Shown here in pieces: positions 20,510 to 30,383 of a stretch of DNA of 64,000 nucleotides. Position 1 is the first letter of the stretch, and the number at the start of each line of letters is the position of its first letter. Where the stretch lies: assembly GCA_009829735.1 (NCBI GenBank), contig CM020620.1:248001-312000 (forward strand), given 5' to 3'. Position numbers and translations under genes: made by a program. This DNA is from Pyropia yezoensis. Lineage: Eukaryota; Rhodophyta; Bangiophyceae; Bangiales; Bangiaceae. Below the pieces are notes generated by a model. The model was not told where the DNA came from, made no database searches, and worked only from the letters and a program-made list of their open reading frames with translations.

Positions 20510-22580
20510 GGCGGCGACGGGGGCGACGGCGGCGACGGTAGCGGGCGGGCGTGGGGGGGGGGGGGGGGGGGGGGGAGCAGGAGGAGGGGGAAGGGGGGGG
20601 GGTGGGGACGGGAAAGGTTGGAGGTGGTCGGCGGGATGGTCAAGGGTGGAGAGAAGGATGGGAGGGCGGGGCGGAGTGGGAAGGGGGGGTGGATGGGCGG
20701 TAAGACGGGTGTCGTGGCGTGACTGCACACCGGCGCGGTCGCGCGCCAGCGTGGCGCAAACGCTGATGCTGGCGGTGCGGTGAAGGGGCGGGGCGGGGCG
20801 GGTAGGGCAGCCGGGAGAGGGTGGGGGTGGGTAATGGCGGGGTTGGAGGGGGTCGGGAAGGAGGGTGCGGTGATGGTGGTGGTGATTGCGTGGTGAGCGG
20901 GAGGCGGACGGGGGTGGGGGGGAGGTGGGGGGTGCTCCCAGAGCGTCGTTCCCGGTCCCGAAGCACGCAACGCCCCCGTACCTACCGACCACGCCTTGGT
21001 GGTCACACCCCGTTCGCGCGCGCGCGTGTGGGGGCGGCAGAGCCGCTGGCGGCGAAGGGGAGAGCGAGAGGGGAGAGCGAGAAGGGGGTGGCCCCCACTG
21101 GAAGACGGCGAGTGCACAGGTGGGGGGCCCCCACCCGTGCGTGAGTGTGGCTGGTGTGGTGGTGTGGGGGGGGGGGTGAGAGAGCGGGGTGTGGGTGGGT
21201 GGGGGGGTGCTGGGGGGTGCGCTGAGCGCCCTGTGCCGCAGCGCGCGTGCTGCACCCGCCCGCGCCGCGGTCGTTGCGGCGCGGGGGGGCGGGGGGCCTT
21301 GGGCGTGTGCCGGTGGGGGGAGGGAGGAGACCCGGCGGTGGCAGGCGTGGCGCGGGGGCGGTGGGGGCGGTGGTTAGGAGGGGGGGGGAGAGGGTACAGT
21401 ATGCATGTAGAGGTGGGGCGTGGCCCCGACGGTAGCCGGCGGCTCGCGCATGGCGGCGGGGGGATGTGGTGTGGGGGGGGGGGTTGGAGGAAGGGGGGCG
21501 GGCTGGTTGGAGTGTCGGCAGCGCGAGCGCGGCGGCGGCGGCGGCGGTGGCGGTGGGGAGCCAAAGAGGTCGCCGCCCGCCGCCGCTCGCCGGTGGGTGC
21601 GAGCGGTGGTGGTTGGTGGGTGGGGCGGAAACCCCCACGTATCTATCTATCCACGAGGCGGTGGTGGGGTGGGGGGGGCGGCAAGCTGCGGCGTCGCGGC
21701 GGCCGCCACGGCACGGGCGCGTGGGGCGGGCGTGCAAACGCGGCTGGCCACGCCACCACCGGCGGCGGGCGGGGGCGCGTCTACGCAGCGCGCGGCGCGC
21801 CGTCGCATGTCTGGCCCAGCTTTCCCCGGAAGGCCGTTTGCCGTCATCCTTCCCGCCCCGACAGTGGCAGGGGGGAGGGAGGGAGGCGTTGACCGCCCCT
21901 CCCACCCGTTTCCCCTTTGTGTACGGCCGCGCCACGCACCGCGTTGGCAGACGTCGTCTCCCAAGCAGGGCGGGAAGGGGGAGCAGGGGGGGAGGGCCAC
22001 GGGACTGGCGGGGTGGACCCACGGATTCGCCGCCCCCCCGCGCCCGCCGACGCATCGCGACCGCGCGGCGTCGCGGTGTCGCCGCAGCGGGCGCCACGGA
22101 GCGGTCGGGGGGTCTAAAAATAGAGCCGTGACGCCGCCGTCGTCAGCGTGCCGCGTCAGCGCGGTGCGTGTCGGCCGCGCGTGTGGCTGCGCGGCGAAGG
22201 GGGGGAGCCGGGGGGGGCCACCGGTCGGTCGCGCCTCGTGGGGTCGTTCTTTTTGGCCCGCTGTGGAACAGAGGCAGCCTCTTTTTCATGGCCCCGCGTG
22301 CTATTTTTGCGCCCGCTCTGTCGGGATGCCCTGGCAGAGGAAATCAACTCCGACACTTTCTTTTCCAACTGCCGCGGGCGATATGGACTTGATCACGACA
22401 CCCCCCGGCTCGTCCCACCCGCATCGACCGACGAGGGCGGCTTTCCGCGACCGCCGCTCCTCGCCGTAGACGCCCCCCCTCCCTATCGCTTGGCCCGTCC
22501 CGTCCCCCCTCCCGGCCCGCCCCCCCTTCCTCCCACCCCTTCCTGTCCCTTGCCCCTTTCCTACCATCCCCCCCCATTCA
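20510..22580. other. G-rich divergent intergenic region
   Basis: The region lies between the start of the minus-strand Ala-rich gene and the start of the queuine tRNA-ribosyltransferase gene. It is G-rich on the plus strand with many GGTGG repeats. No domain-bearing frame is seen. It presumably carries both promoters. Confidence 0.45.
22114..22122 (+). promoter_or_regulatory. TATA-like sequence upstream of TGT gene
   Basis: CTAAAAATA is the only A/T-rich short block in a G-rich flank. It lies ~460 bp before the TGT ATG, farther than usual, so a long 5' UTR would be implied. Weak evidence. Confidence 0.25.
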
Positions 22581-24251
22581 ATGTATTCCCTGGCCGCTGC
22601 CGCGGGCTGCCGGGCGGCGCGGGCGGCGGCTGCCGCTCCGGCCCGCTGGGCAGGCGGGTGCCTGCCGTCGTCGCCGCTAGCCGCCGCCGCCGCCACCCCC
22701 ACAGCGACGTGGTCGCCGCGCAATTGCGGGAGAGGAGGGAGGGCAGGCGTCGCCACTGACGCGGTGGCCACGGCCACCGCCGCCGCGGCGGACGCCGACG
22801 TCGTTGCCGCCGCTGCCGCCGACGCTGCTGCTGCCGCTAGCTCAGATGCGGCTGTGGCAGGGCCAGCGGGCAGTGACGATGGCAACGGTGTTGCCACTGC
22901 CGGCGGCACCAGTAACGGGGGGGGCGGCCGCGCAGCGGACAACTCCCCCCTCCTGGCGGTGGTCACTCGGCGGGGCCGCAAGGCGCGGACGCCCCCCCCC
23001 TTCCCCGACCCGTACGCCGCGCCGCCCCCCCCCTCCTCCTTCCCCCCCTACGAGCCCAAGCCGTGGTTCCGCTTCGAGCTGGTCCACCAGTCCACCCGCT
23101 CCGCCGCCCGGGCGGGCATCATCCACACCCCCCACGGCCCCATTGAGACGCCCGCCTTTGTGGCGGTCGCCACCAACGGGGCGCTAAAGGCGGTGGACCT
23201 GGCCGGGCTGGACGACCTGCTGCCGCTGGTCTTTTGCAACACCTACCACCTGATGGTCCACCCGGGGCCAGACATTGTGGCCGCCGCGGGGGGGCTCCAC
23301 GCTTTTACCGGCCGCTCCCGGCCGCTGATTACAGACTCGGGGGGGTTCCAGGTGTTTAGCCTCGCCCACGGGACGGTCCACGATGAGCTCAACCGCAAGG
23401 GCGTCAAGCCCCCGCCCGCTGCGGGCAAGGCGGGGGGCAAGGGCGGCAAGGCCGTCGCCGCCGCCGACGCTTCCCGTACCCGCAAGCCCCTGCTGCAACG
23501 GGTGACAGAGGAGGGGGCGGTGTTCCGGAGCTACCGCGACGGGAGCCTCCTCACTCTCACCCCCGAGTCGTCGGTGGCCGCCCAAAAGGCGTATGGCGCG
23601 GATATTATCGTGCCCCTCGACGAGCTGCCCCCCTACTACATTGACGACGACACCCTCCACCGGAGCGTGCTGCTGTCCCACCGGTGGGAGGCCCGGTCGC
23701 TGGCCGCCCACCTGGCCGACGTCCGCCAGCAGGCCATGTACTGCGTGTTGCACGGCGGCATTGACCGGACGCTGCGCACCCTGTCAGCCGACTACCTCAC
23801 CTCCCTGCCGTTTGACGGGTGGGGCATTGGCGGCAGCCTGGGCAAGAACCGCGCCGAGCTCCTCGACCTCCTCCGCTTCCTCGTGCCGCGGCTGCCGGCG
23901 GACCGGCCCAACCACCTGCTGGGCATTGCAGACGTCGAGTCGATTGCCGGCGCCGTGCCGCTTGGCGTCGACACGTTTGACAGCTGCTTCCCGACGCGCC
24001 TCGGCCGGCATGGCACGCTGCTGACCCAGGGCGGGCGGGTGGACATCCGGTCGGGCCGCTGGCGGGGGCACCATGAGCCGCTGGGGGAGGAGTGGGGGGT
24101 CCCCGGGGGGGGGCCCACCATGGCCTACCTCCACCACCTGATGAAGGCGCACGAGCCGGTGGCCGCGACACTCATGACCCTCCACAACCTCTACTTTATG
24201 ACCAACTACATGAAGGACCTCCGGAGACGGATTCTGGACGACGAGATCTGA
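22581..24251 (+). CDS. Queuine tRNA-ribosyltransferase (tRNA-guanine transglycosylase family)
   Basis: The family swaps guanine for queuine or a precursor at the wobble position of GUN tRNAs. Residues 1-160 are Ala-rich and transit-peptide-like. The TGT barrel then runs to residue 556: PAFVAVATNGALKAV (191-205), NTYHLMVHPGP (220-230), DSGGFQVFSL with the catalytic Asp252, VLHGGIDRTLR (389-399), GWGIGGSLGKN (413-423) and GVDTFDSCFPTR (462-473) with the nucleophile Asp. A Lys/Gly/Ala insertion sits at about 273-300. The C-terminal part keeps YLHHL and TLHNLYFM, including the His that normally binds zinc. The family CxCxxC cysteines are absent; that stretch reads EPLGEEWGVPGGGPT. It is a single exon with an intact frame. 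It is either a diverged QTRT1 or a bacterial-type TGT of organelle origin. Confidence 0.85.
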   Translation: MYSLAAAAGCRAARAAAAAPARWAGGCLPSSPLAAAAATPTATWSPRNCGRGGRAGVATDAVATATAAAADADVVAAAAADAAAAASSDAAVAGPAGSDDGNGVATAGGTSNGGGGRAADNSPLLAVVTRRGRKARTPPPFPDPYAAPPPPSSFPPYEPKPWFRFELVHQSTRSAARAGIIHTPHGPIETPAFVAVATNGALKAVDLAGLDDLLPLVFCNTYHLMVHPGPDIVAAAGGLHAFTGRSRPLITDSGGFQVFSLAHGTVHDELNRKGVKPPPAAGKAGGKGGKAVAAADASRTRKPLLQRVTEEGAVFRSYRDGSLLTLTPESSVAAQKAYGADIIVPLDELPPYYIDDDTLHRSVLLSHRWEARSLAAHLADVRQQAMYCVLHGGIDRTLRTLSADYLTSLPFDGWGIGGSLGKNRAELLDLLRFLVPRLPADRPNHLLGIADVESIAGAVPLGVDTFDSCFPTRLGRHGTLLTQGGRVDIRSGRWRGHHEPLGEEWGVPGGGPTMAYLHHLMKAHEPVAATLMTLHNLYFMTNYMKDLRRRILDDEI

Positions 24252-25177
24252 GAGGGGAAGGGGGAGCGAGGGTAGGAGAGGAGGGGAGGGGGATGACGGC
24301 ACCCGAAGAGTAGCTGGAAGGGGGTGGGGAGGTGTGTGTGGGGAGGAGGGTGGCCGGCGGGGGGGGGGAAGGGGGGAAGGGGGATGTGTGTGGGGAGGAG
24401 GGTGTTCGGGGGGGGGGGGGGTGAACGGGGAGTGGTTAGAAGAAGACTGATAGAGAGCGGGTCGGGGACGGTGGTGCCAGAGGTGGCGGAGCGGGAGAGG
24501 ACGGAAAACCGCGTCGAGGAGCGGCTGGCGGGAAAGCGGAGCACCGCCGACCACGGCGGGGCGTACGCCCAGCAAAGTTGCGGCGGGCCGCCGACCTGGC
24601 GCCCACTGCCACCGCCGGCACGGGGTTGGGCCGGGGGGGATGCATTGAGTCCTTCGTTGCTGCTAGGGCGAAGGGAGAGGGGCGGTGCTCGCCGTCGACC
24701 CCACGCACGGGTGCGCCATAGAAGGGCGGTGCGGATGCACAGCGGGTAGTGGAGGGCACCCTCCCCCCTGGCCCTCTTTGCAACGGGGACACGGCTCTGG
24801 CGGCTGGCAACCCCCGCGAGCCGCCGTTCCCCACGCAACCCCATTATCCTACCCGCCTGGGGGTGGCGTACGGCACGTGGCAGAGCGGTGGCTTGCGCGG
24901 CCACGCTGTCGGTCTCCCGCGGCAGGGGGAGGGGGGGCAGCGCGTCCCGGCCAACCCCCCTCTGGTGCCGCGGGGAGCCCGCCCCTGGGTGAAAACACGC
25001 CCCGGCGAGTGTCTTCTGCCGCAGCGGCAAGTGCGCCTCCAGTGCTCCCCCACGGAGGGAGCTCATCTTGTCGCTTGCATGGGCTGAAATGGCCCCTTCA
25101 GCATACGCCAGACTTCACACTCAGGGTAGACACAGACCTCTCCCCTCTCCCCTCCGGTCCCCCCACCTCCCCGCCAC
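24252..25177. other. Intergenic region between convergent TGT and SGT1 genes
   Basis: The two genes converge across this stretch. It begins with G-runs interrupted by GTGTGTGGGGAGGAGGGTG, present twice (about 24331 and 24386). The remainder is GC-rich without a domain-bearing frame. It probably holds both 3' UTRs. Confidence 0.45.
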
Positions 25178-26473
25178 TCAATCCTTCTCCTCGTATGTCA
25201 CCTTCTTCTTGGCCACCTCCCCCCAGTTCATTGACAGAACCTGCCCGTTGCTCTCCGAGTAGCTCTTGATCATCGCACGCCGCGCGTCATCGTCGCTGCC
25301 GTCGTAGAGCTTGCGGAAGAGCGCCATCGGGTCGCCCCCCATCTCGTCCTCCTCCCCCAGCTGCGCCGCCGCAGACGCCTCCCACGCGCGGCGCTTGGCC
25401 TCGGCCGCCGCCACCGCCGCAGACGCTGCCGCCGCCGCCGACGGCGCCGCCGCCGCCGCCGCCGCGGTGGCGGCTTGGGCGGCGGGCAAGGCCAGGCGGT
25501 CGGCCGGCCAAGCCGTCCCCGCGGTCGCCTTGGCCAGCCGCACCTCCACCTTGACCGCCGTCGCTGACCACGTGGCCGTGTCGGGCACCACCGCCCCGCC
25601 CAGCACCAGGTCCAGCTCGCCCACGGGGGTGCCGTCCCGCTTGACAAGCGCCACGCCCAGGGTGGTCTCCCCAAACGTAACCTTGGACGCCGCCCGGTCC
25701 ACACCCTTGACGTACACGTCCACGGTCACGTGGGTGGCCGACTGGTACGCGGCAAAGCGCGGCGGGGGGGGGCCCGCCGGCGCCACCGCCTCGGGCGCTG
25801 CGTCTGCCGCCGCCGTCGCCGACGAGGGCGCCTCGCCAGCCGCACCGCCCTTCTCTGCCGACGCACCGCCTGCGGCGGCGTCGTCGGCTGCAGGAGCGGG
25901 AGCGGTAGCAGGCGCTGCCGCCGCCGCTGCCGCCGCCTCGGCGCGGTCCACCCACCCCGCATAGTCTGCCCGCAGGGCGGGGGACGGCGCCGTGCTGCCG
26001 GCGCGGCGAAACGCCGCCGCCGCCGCCCCGTGGCGCCCCGCCCCCAGCAGCGCCACCCCGTTCTCATAGTGCGCCGCGTGGCGGCTGCTGTCGGCGCTCG
26101 ACGCCGTCCCCGACGGCCCGCCGTCGCCGCCGCCCGCACCGCTGCCGCCATGCAGGCCAGTGCTGGCGTCAGCGAACGCCAGCGCCGACCGGGCAGCCGC
26201 TGCCGCCGACGCGAACGCATCGCCACCGCCGACGCCCCCGCCCCCACCCTCCCGCCCCACCGCATTGTGGGCGTGGGCGGCAGCGGTGGCGGCAGCCGCC
26301 GCAGCCGCCACAGCCGCCGCCGCGGCGGCCGTGTAGGCGGCCGCCGCGGCCGCGTACTCGCCTGCCTCGACCGCCGCGGCGGCGGTGGCCAGGTCGGTCG
26401 CCGCCGCCGTCACCGCCGCCGCGGCGCCCCCCGACGGTGCGAGGGCGCCGCCGGGGGGTGCGCCAACCGCCAT
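25178..26473 (-). CDS. SGT1: SGT1-type HSP90 co-chaperone (TPR-like, CS, SGS)
   Basis: SGT1 links HSP90 to SCF ubiquitin ligases and immune-type receptors, in cytosol and nucleus. The 431-residue product starts MAVGAPPGGA at 26471-26473, the first ATG after a low-complexity upstream stretch. The first ~200 residues are Ala-dense with TPR-like phrases (AVEAGEYAAAAAAYTAA and YENGVALLGAGRHGAAAAAF). A CS domain follows (RFAAYQSATHVTVDVYVKGV, then KVTFGETTLGVALVKRDG, then VEVRLAKATAGTAWPAD). The C terminus is a clear SGS domain: GGDPMALFRKLYDGSDDDAR, RRAMIKSYSESNGQVLSMNW, EVAKKKVTYEEKD. All three modules are in order and in one frame without introns. The SGS makes the call firm; the TPR part is diverged. 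Confidence 0.92.
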   Translation of the reverse strand: MAVGAPPGGALAPSGGAAAAVTAAATDLATAAAAVEAGEYAAAAAAYTAAAAAAVAAAAAAATAAAHAHNAVGREGGGGGVGGGDAFASAAAAARSALAFADASTGLHGGSGAGGGDGGPSGTASSADSSRHAAHYENGVALLGAGRHGAAAAAFRRAGSTAPSPALRADYAGWVDRAEAAAAAAAAPATAPAPAADDAAAGGASAEKGGAAGEAPSSATAAADAAPEAVAPAGPPPPRFAAYQSATHVTVDVYVKGVDRAASKVTFGETTLGVALVKRDGTPVGELDLVLGGAVVPDTATWSATAVKVEVRLAKATAGTAWPADRLALPAAQAATAAAAAAAPSAAAAASAAVAAAEAKRRAWEASAAAQLGEEDEMGGDPMALFRKLYDGSDDDARRAMIKSYSESNGQVLSMNWGEVAKKKVTYEEKD

Positions 26474-27440
26474 TCGGGGGGGGGGGGGGACGGGACGGAC
26501 AGCGGACAGAGGACAGAGGAGCGAGAACGTGAGATTGGGGGTTGAAGGGGGCAGGGACGGGGTGACGGGGGGGGCAGCGCTTGCAGCAGAGAAGCGTTGA
26601 GGCGGCGATGACGCTATCACCGTCGTGCGTTGAAGCATGTCTCGTACCCCATCAGAAAAATTCCCAACCAGGATCCAAGGATCGAGAGCATGCCTCGCTG
26701 GCACACGACGGTTTGGGAAGCCGGCGGGGAGGTGACGAAATTTGAACTAACTGCCTGGTGTGGGCCAACAAGCACATCCCCGAAGCAATACAGGATGCAC
26801 GCCTTTGGGATGCACGCCTGTGGGGTACAGACCCATCGTTTTTCCTCTCCAACAGAAAGTTGTGCGCCTGCCATGGACCGACGCGGAGTCGGTGAAGTGG
26901 ACGGTGGTGGCAGCGGACGTGGCAAAGGCCGCCGCCACAAGTACAAGATGGGTGGGAGAATCGGGGGGGGGGGCGGGGGGGGGGGCCTCAGCAGCACCAG
27001 CAGTCTGTGGGCAGCCGAGAAAGGGGGGAGGCGGACCGCAGCAGCGCCAAAAGCCCGAATGCGACCTGAAGGGGGATGTGAGGCCCACCGCCGTGCCGAC
27101 GGGCTGGTGACGGCGGCTGCAGCCTGGCGGCCACGGCGTCCGGCGGCAGATCGGCGTCTCACATGGGGGGGGGGGGGGGTGACTCACGGCAGAGCCGAAA
27201 GCCCGGCGGTGGCGTGGCAGTCTGGCGGCCATGCAGGCAACCTGGCAGAGGCTGCGGCAGTCCGGAAGGGACAGCCCGGCAGCGGCAGCGCGGCGGCGGC
27301 AGCCCGCCGTCGGCAGGCTGGCAGCGGCAGATCCGAGCCTAGCGGAGGGGAGGGAAGGGGTGGGGTGGCTCGGCGTCGGCAGCGGGGGAGGGGGCTCATG
27401 ACTGCGTCGACAGCCCGTCGGAGGCTGGGTGGGGGGGGGG
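26474..27440. other. No supported gene between SGT1 and Tc1-like element
   Basis: A 306-codon plus-strand frame crosses the region and enters the transposon end, so it is unlikely to be real. A short near-tandem repeat, GATGCACGCCT, occurs at about 26793 and 26809. SGT1 promoter elements should lie in the first few hundred bases, but none is recognisable. Confidence 0.4.
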
Positions 27441-27442
27441 TA

Positions 27443-28736
27443 CAGTGCCTAGACAGAAGTATTTCCACGATTTCCGAGTCCCACCCGGTCGGTCGAAAGG
27501 GGCCAGATGAAATCGCCGTTTTTACTAGTATTTTGTTGGCCATCCGTTGACTTGGACAACAGCGGCGCACCGGTGCTTCATCGTGTCCGCGAGCTTCTCG
27601 AAGTAGGCGTCGGGGATGGCCCGCCACTCCTCCTGCAGCGCCCCAAACAGCTCGGCCTTGTTCTTGGGGACGACTTTGCGCCGGCGCAGGCGCCGTTCCA
27701 GCTCCGCCCAGGCGTTTTCTATCGGGTTCAAGTCGGGGCTCTGTCCGACCCAGGGTAGCACCTTGAGACCCAGCTCTCGCTCGACCAAGCGGGTGCTACG
27801 GGCGTTGTGCGGGGGCGCCAGGTCCTCTTGAAGCACTACATCCTTGGTGGAGCCAAAGTCAGCCATGATGTAGTTGTAGGCGACCTCCAAAACCTGGTCC
27901 TGGTACGAGAGGGCGTTCAGGCTGCCGTCAACCCAGACCAAGTCGGTGCGCCCGCGGTAGGAAAAGCCGCCCCACACCATCACCGACTGACGCCCAGACT
28001 TGAAGGAAGGCAGAGAGGTAGAGGGATGCCACGGGGAGCCACGACGTGTCCAGTAAAGAGGGCGACGGCCAGACTTTACCAGAAAACTGCTCTCGTCCGT
28101 AAAAAACACGTTCCGCCACTCGTCCATCCACTCGCGGTGCAGCTTGGCCCACGCGAGCCTCTTGGAGCGGTTTTTGGCCGACTCAAACGGCTTGGAGCGG
28201 CGCCGTGCGGACATGACGCCGGCGTCATGAAGGACCCGCCGGACGGTCCGCACGCTCACCGCGCGGGGCATGCCCAGGTTGAAGAGCGCGACGATGCGGT
28301 GCAGCTCGAGGTCGTCGTGGGTCAGGACCATGCGGACGAGTCGTCGGCGGTCCCGGGCGTCCAGCAGGGGGGGGCGGCCCGTTGACTTGGGGGCCTCCAA
28401 GACGCCCGTGCGGTGGACACGGGCGGCGACCTTGGCCACCGTCGCCTGGTTGGCCCCGACAGCGGCCGCAATCTGCCGGTTGGTGTGCCCGTTATGGGCC
28501 AGGAGTGCCGCGGCGTCTCGCTGGTAGTCGGTGAGGCGCTTATAGCGCCCCATGGTGGCGGACAGTAGGGGAGGGAGGGCGACAAAGGGGGGGAAAGTGA
28601 CTGCGATGGGGCGGTACCGGGTCGTGAAGGGTGCCTCAGATGGCGCGCAAACGCAATATTTGGGGACTTTGCACAAGTCGATTGCCACATTTTCTGGCCA
28701 TCTGCGGGGGATGGAAATACTTCTGTCTAGGCACTG
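27443..28736 (-). mobile_element. Tc1-like element 1 (DD34E), complete
   Basis: Perfect 25-bp terminal inverted repeats begin CAGTGCCTAGACAGAAGTAT at both ends and are flanked by TA (27441-27442, 28737-28738). The 1,294-bp length and single transposase gene are typical of Tc1. The uninterrupted transposase and intact TIRs suggest it could still be mobile. Confidence 0.93.
27525..28553 (-). CDS. Tc1-like DD34E transposase, element 1
   Basis: 342 residues, starting MGRYKRLTDYQRDAAALLAH. A bipartite HTH DNA-binding region includes NRQIAAAVGANQATVAKVAA and a GRPP linker. The DDE domain has FFTDESSF (first Asp), VVLQEDLAPPH (second Asp) and QSPDLNPIENAW (Glu), with 34 residues between second Asp and Glu. 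The second-Asp motif is QEDxAPPH rather than the common QDNAPCH. The stop is TAG at 27525-27527, only ~80 bp from the TIR. Confidence 0.93.
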   Translation of the reverse strand: MGRYKRLTDYQRDAAALLAHNGHTNRQIAAAVGANQATVAKVAARVHRTGVLEAPKSTGRPPLLDARDRRRLVRMVLTHDDLELHRIVALFNLGMPRAVSVRTVRRVLHDAGVMSARRRSKPFESAKNRSKRLAWAKLHREWMDEWRNVFFTDESSFLVKSGRRPLYWTRRGSPWHPSTSLPSFKSGRQSVMVWGGFSYRGRTDLVWVDGSLNALSYQDQVLEVAYNYIMADFGSTKDVVLQEDLAPPHNARSTRLVERELGLKVLPWVGQSPDLNPIENAWAELERRLRRRKVVPKNKAELFGALQEEWRAIPDAYFEKLADTMKHRCAAVVQVNGWPTKY

Positions 28737-28982
28737 TACATGGGACCCAGCGCTTCGCCAGTTCCGTCTCTTTATTCTCACGGTCACGAGCTGCGTCTTC
28801 AATGAATGAGGCCCGTTCGCAGTTCGCGTACCGTCTCATGTGACGACGGTATATACCTGCGAAAGGAACGGGAGAGGGGAGTCCGGTCGGTATACCAAAT
28901 ACATAAGTTTTGAACAACTCATCATGACTCTTTTTGAAGTATCACAAACACTGGAGTGTGACTTGAAGAGTGGGGTGTGCAG

Positions 28983-30227
28983 ATGGTCCGCCCTGCTCGA
29001 GCGCCACCAAAGCCCGTTCATATCGCCGCCTACAGCATCATGGACCCCACTCCTATCTGGCGGGCGGGTGCGTTCATGACGTCTGTGGCTGGAGCCTTGC
29101 ATGCCCACCGTGGTTTGTTCTCTGACCCCTTTCAATACACATCTGTTTCTGTACCCTTTTCCGACGTCCGGGCACGCTACGGCGCCCTATTCCCTCGCGC
29201 TATGCGCATGTCCGATGGCGCCTTTGATGGCCTGGTGGCACTCTTGCGCCCTCTCTTGCCCCGTCGTGGCCTCTCTGCGGAGACGCGTACTGCTTTGGCG
29301 CTGCGCTATTTGGGAGGCGGTAGCTACGTGGACATTTGCGCGGCGTTTGGGGTACACCCGGCCTCATTGTACCGCGCAGTGTGGGAGGTCGTGGACGCTG
29401 TTAACTCTACCTCTGCACTGGCTCTGGACTTCCAGGTAGGGAACAGTACTCGTCGACTCGCGTACGCTGCTGGCTTCCAAGCGGGGCGGAATTCCCCGTT
29501 CTCCAACGTCATCGGAGCGCTCGATGGCGTGGCGATTGAGCAGGAGCAGCCCCTACCATCGGATGTTACGTGCGTGGCCGACTACTACTCTCGGAAGGGC
29601 TTCTACGCTTTCAATGTGCAGGCCATTTGTGACGCTTCGTACAAGTTTCGATGGATGTCCTGCATGAGTCCTGGGTCTTCTCACGACTCGACGGCGTTTT
29701 CTTGTACATTGCTCGGGCAGGCGCTCCTGAGGCCGGAGGACCCCATAACAGCGGCGCTGATTAGGGATGGCCACTGTATTGCGGCAGACGATGCGTACGC
29801 TGCAAGCGAGGCATTGGCCGTCCCGTGGCCAGGTGGTGGCAGGGGTGATCGCTGGCGGGACTCTTACAACTTCCATCTCTCATCCCTCCGTATTCACATT
29901 GAGCAGGCTTTTGGGATGCTTGTGTGGCGGTGGGGGGTCTTCTGGCGACCTCTTCGTGTGCCCTTTTCGAAGCGGCCAGCTTTGATTCGAGCGTGCTTTC
30001 GTCTGCATAACTATTGCTGTGACGAGTCCGAGAGCGGTACGGACCGCTTGGCACCGTTCGCCAACGACCGCGCTGGAGGGAATGTTTACTTGGCGCCGAA
30101 TGACACCGTGAGTGCCGACCAGCGTGGTCGACGTCGCGACCGCGAGCGCTCCTTGTTGAGGGTGAAAATGACTCGTCGGGTGGAAGAGCTTGGATTGCTG
30201 CGCCCGGGGGTACCTCCCATGTACTGA
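28983..30227 (+). CDS. PIF/Harbinger DDE transposase
   Basis: This nuclease-type DDE transposase excises and inserts the Harbinger element. The ~414-residue product contains LALRYLGGGSYVDICAAFGV (HTH-like), GALDGVAI (first catalytic Asp), YYSRKGFYAFNVQAICD, SPGSSHDSTAF (second Asp), DDAYAASEALAVPWPG, RIHIEQAFGMLVWRWGVF (Glu) and RLHNYC, in the family order. ATG 28983 is the first in frame; MDPTPIW at 29040 is an alternative start. The frame is open to TGA 30225-30227. Harbinger transposases usually need a SANT/Myb partner, and the gene at 30384-31755 fits. Confidence 0.92.
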   Translation: MVRPARAPPKPVHIAAYSIMDPTPIWRAGAFMTSVAGALHAHRGLFSDPFQYTSVSVPFSDVRARYGALFPRAMRMSDGAFDGLVALLRPLLPRRGLSAETRTALALRYLGGGSYVDICAAFGVHPASLYRAVWEVVDAVNSTSALALDFQVGNSTRRLAYAAGFQAGRNSPFSNVIGALDGVAIEQEQPLPSDVTCVADYYSRKGFYAFNVQAICDASYKFRWMSCMSPGSSHDSTAFSCTLLGQALLRPEDPITAALIRDGHCIAADDAYAASEALAVPWPGGGRGDRWRDSYNFHLSSLRIHIEQAFGMLVWRWGVFWRPLRVPFSKRPALIRACFRLHNYCCDESESGTDRLAPFANDRAGGNVYLAPNDTVSADQRGRRRDRERSLLRVKMTRRVEELGLLRPGVPPMY

Positions 30228-30383
30228 ATCAAGTGTGTGCACAAGACATTGTTTTTCCTACGTGCGCCATGTGCACCGCCCACCGCGTTCAAGAAGCCCA
30301 TGTGTACCGTGGTGCCCTCGCATTACAATCGGACGCAGAATGAACAGCTCTCTAAACGACACAGGCAATCCCTTGAAAAACCC

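Noticed and set aside
26630-27550. 306-codon plus-strand frame upstream of Tc1-like element 1
   Set aside because: It runs through the transposon TIR into the element and has Gly/Ala low complexity; no family features.
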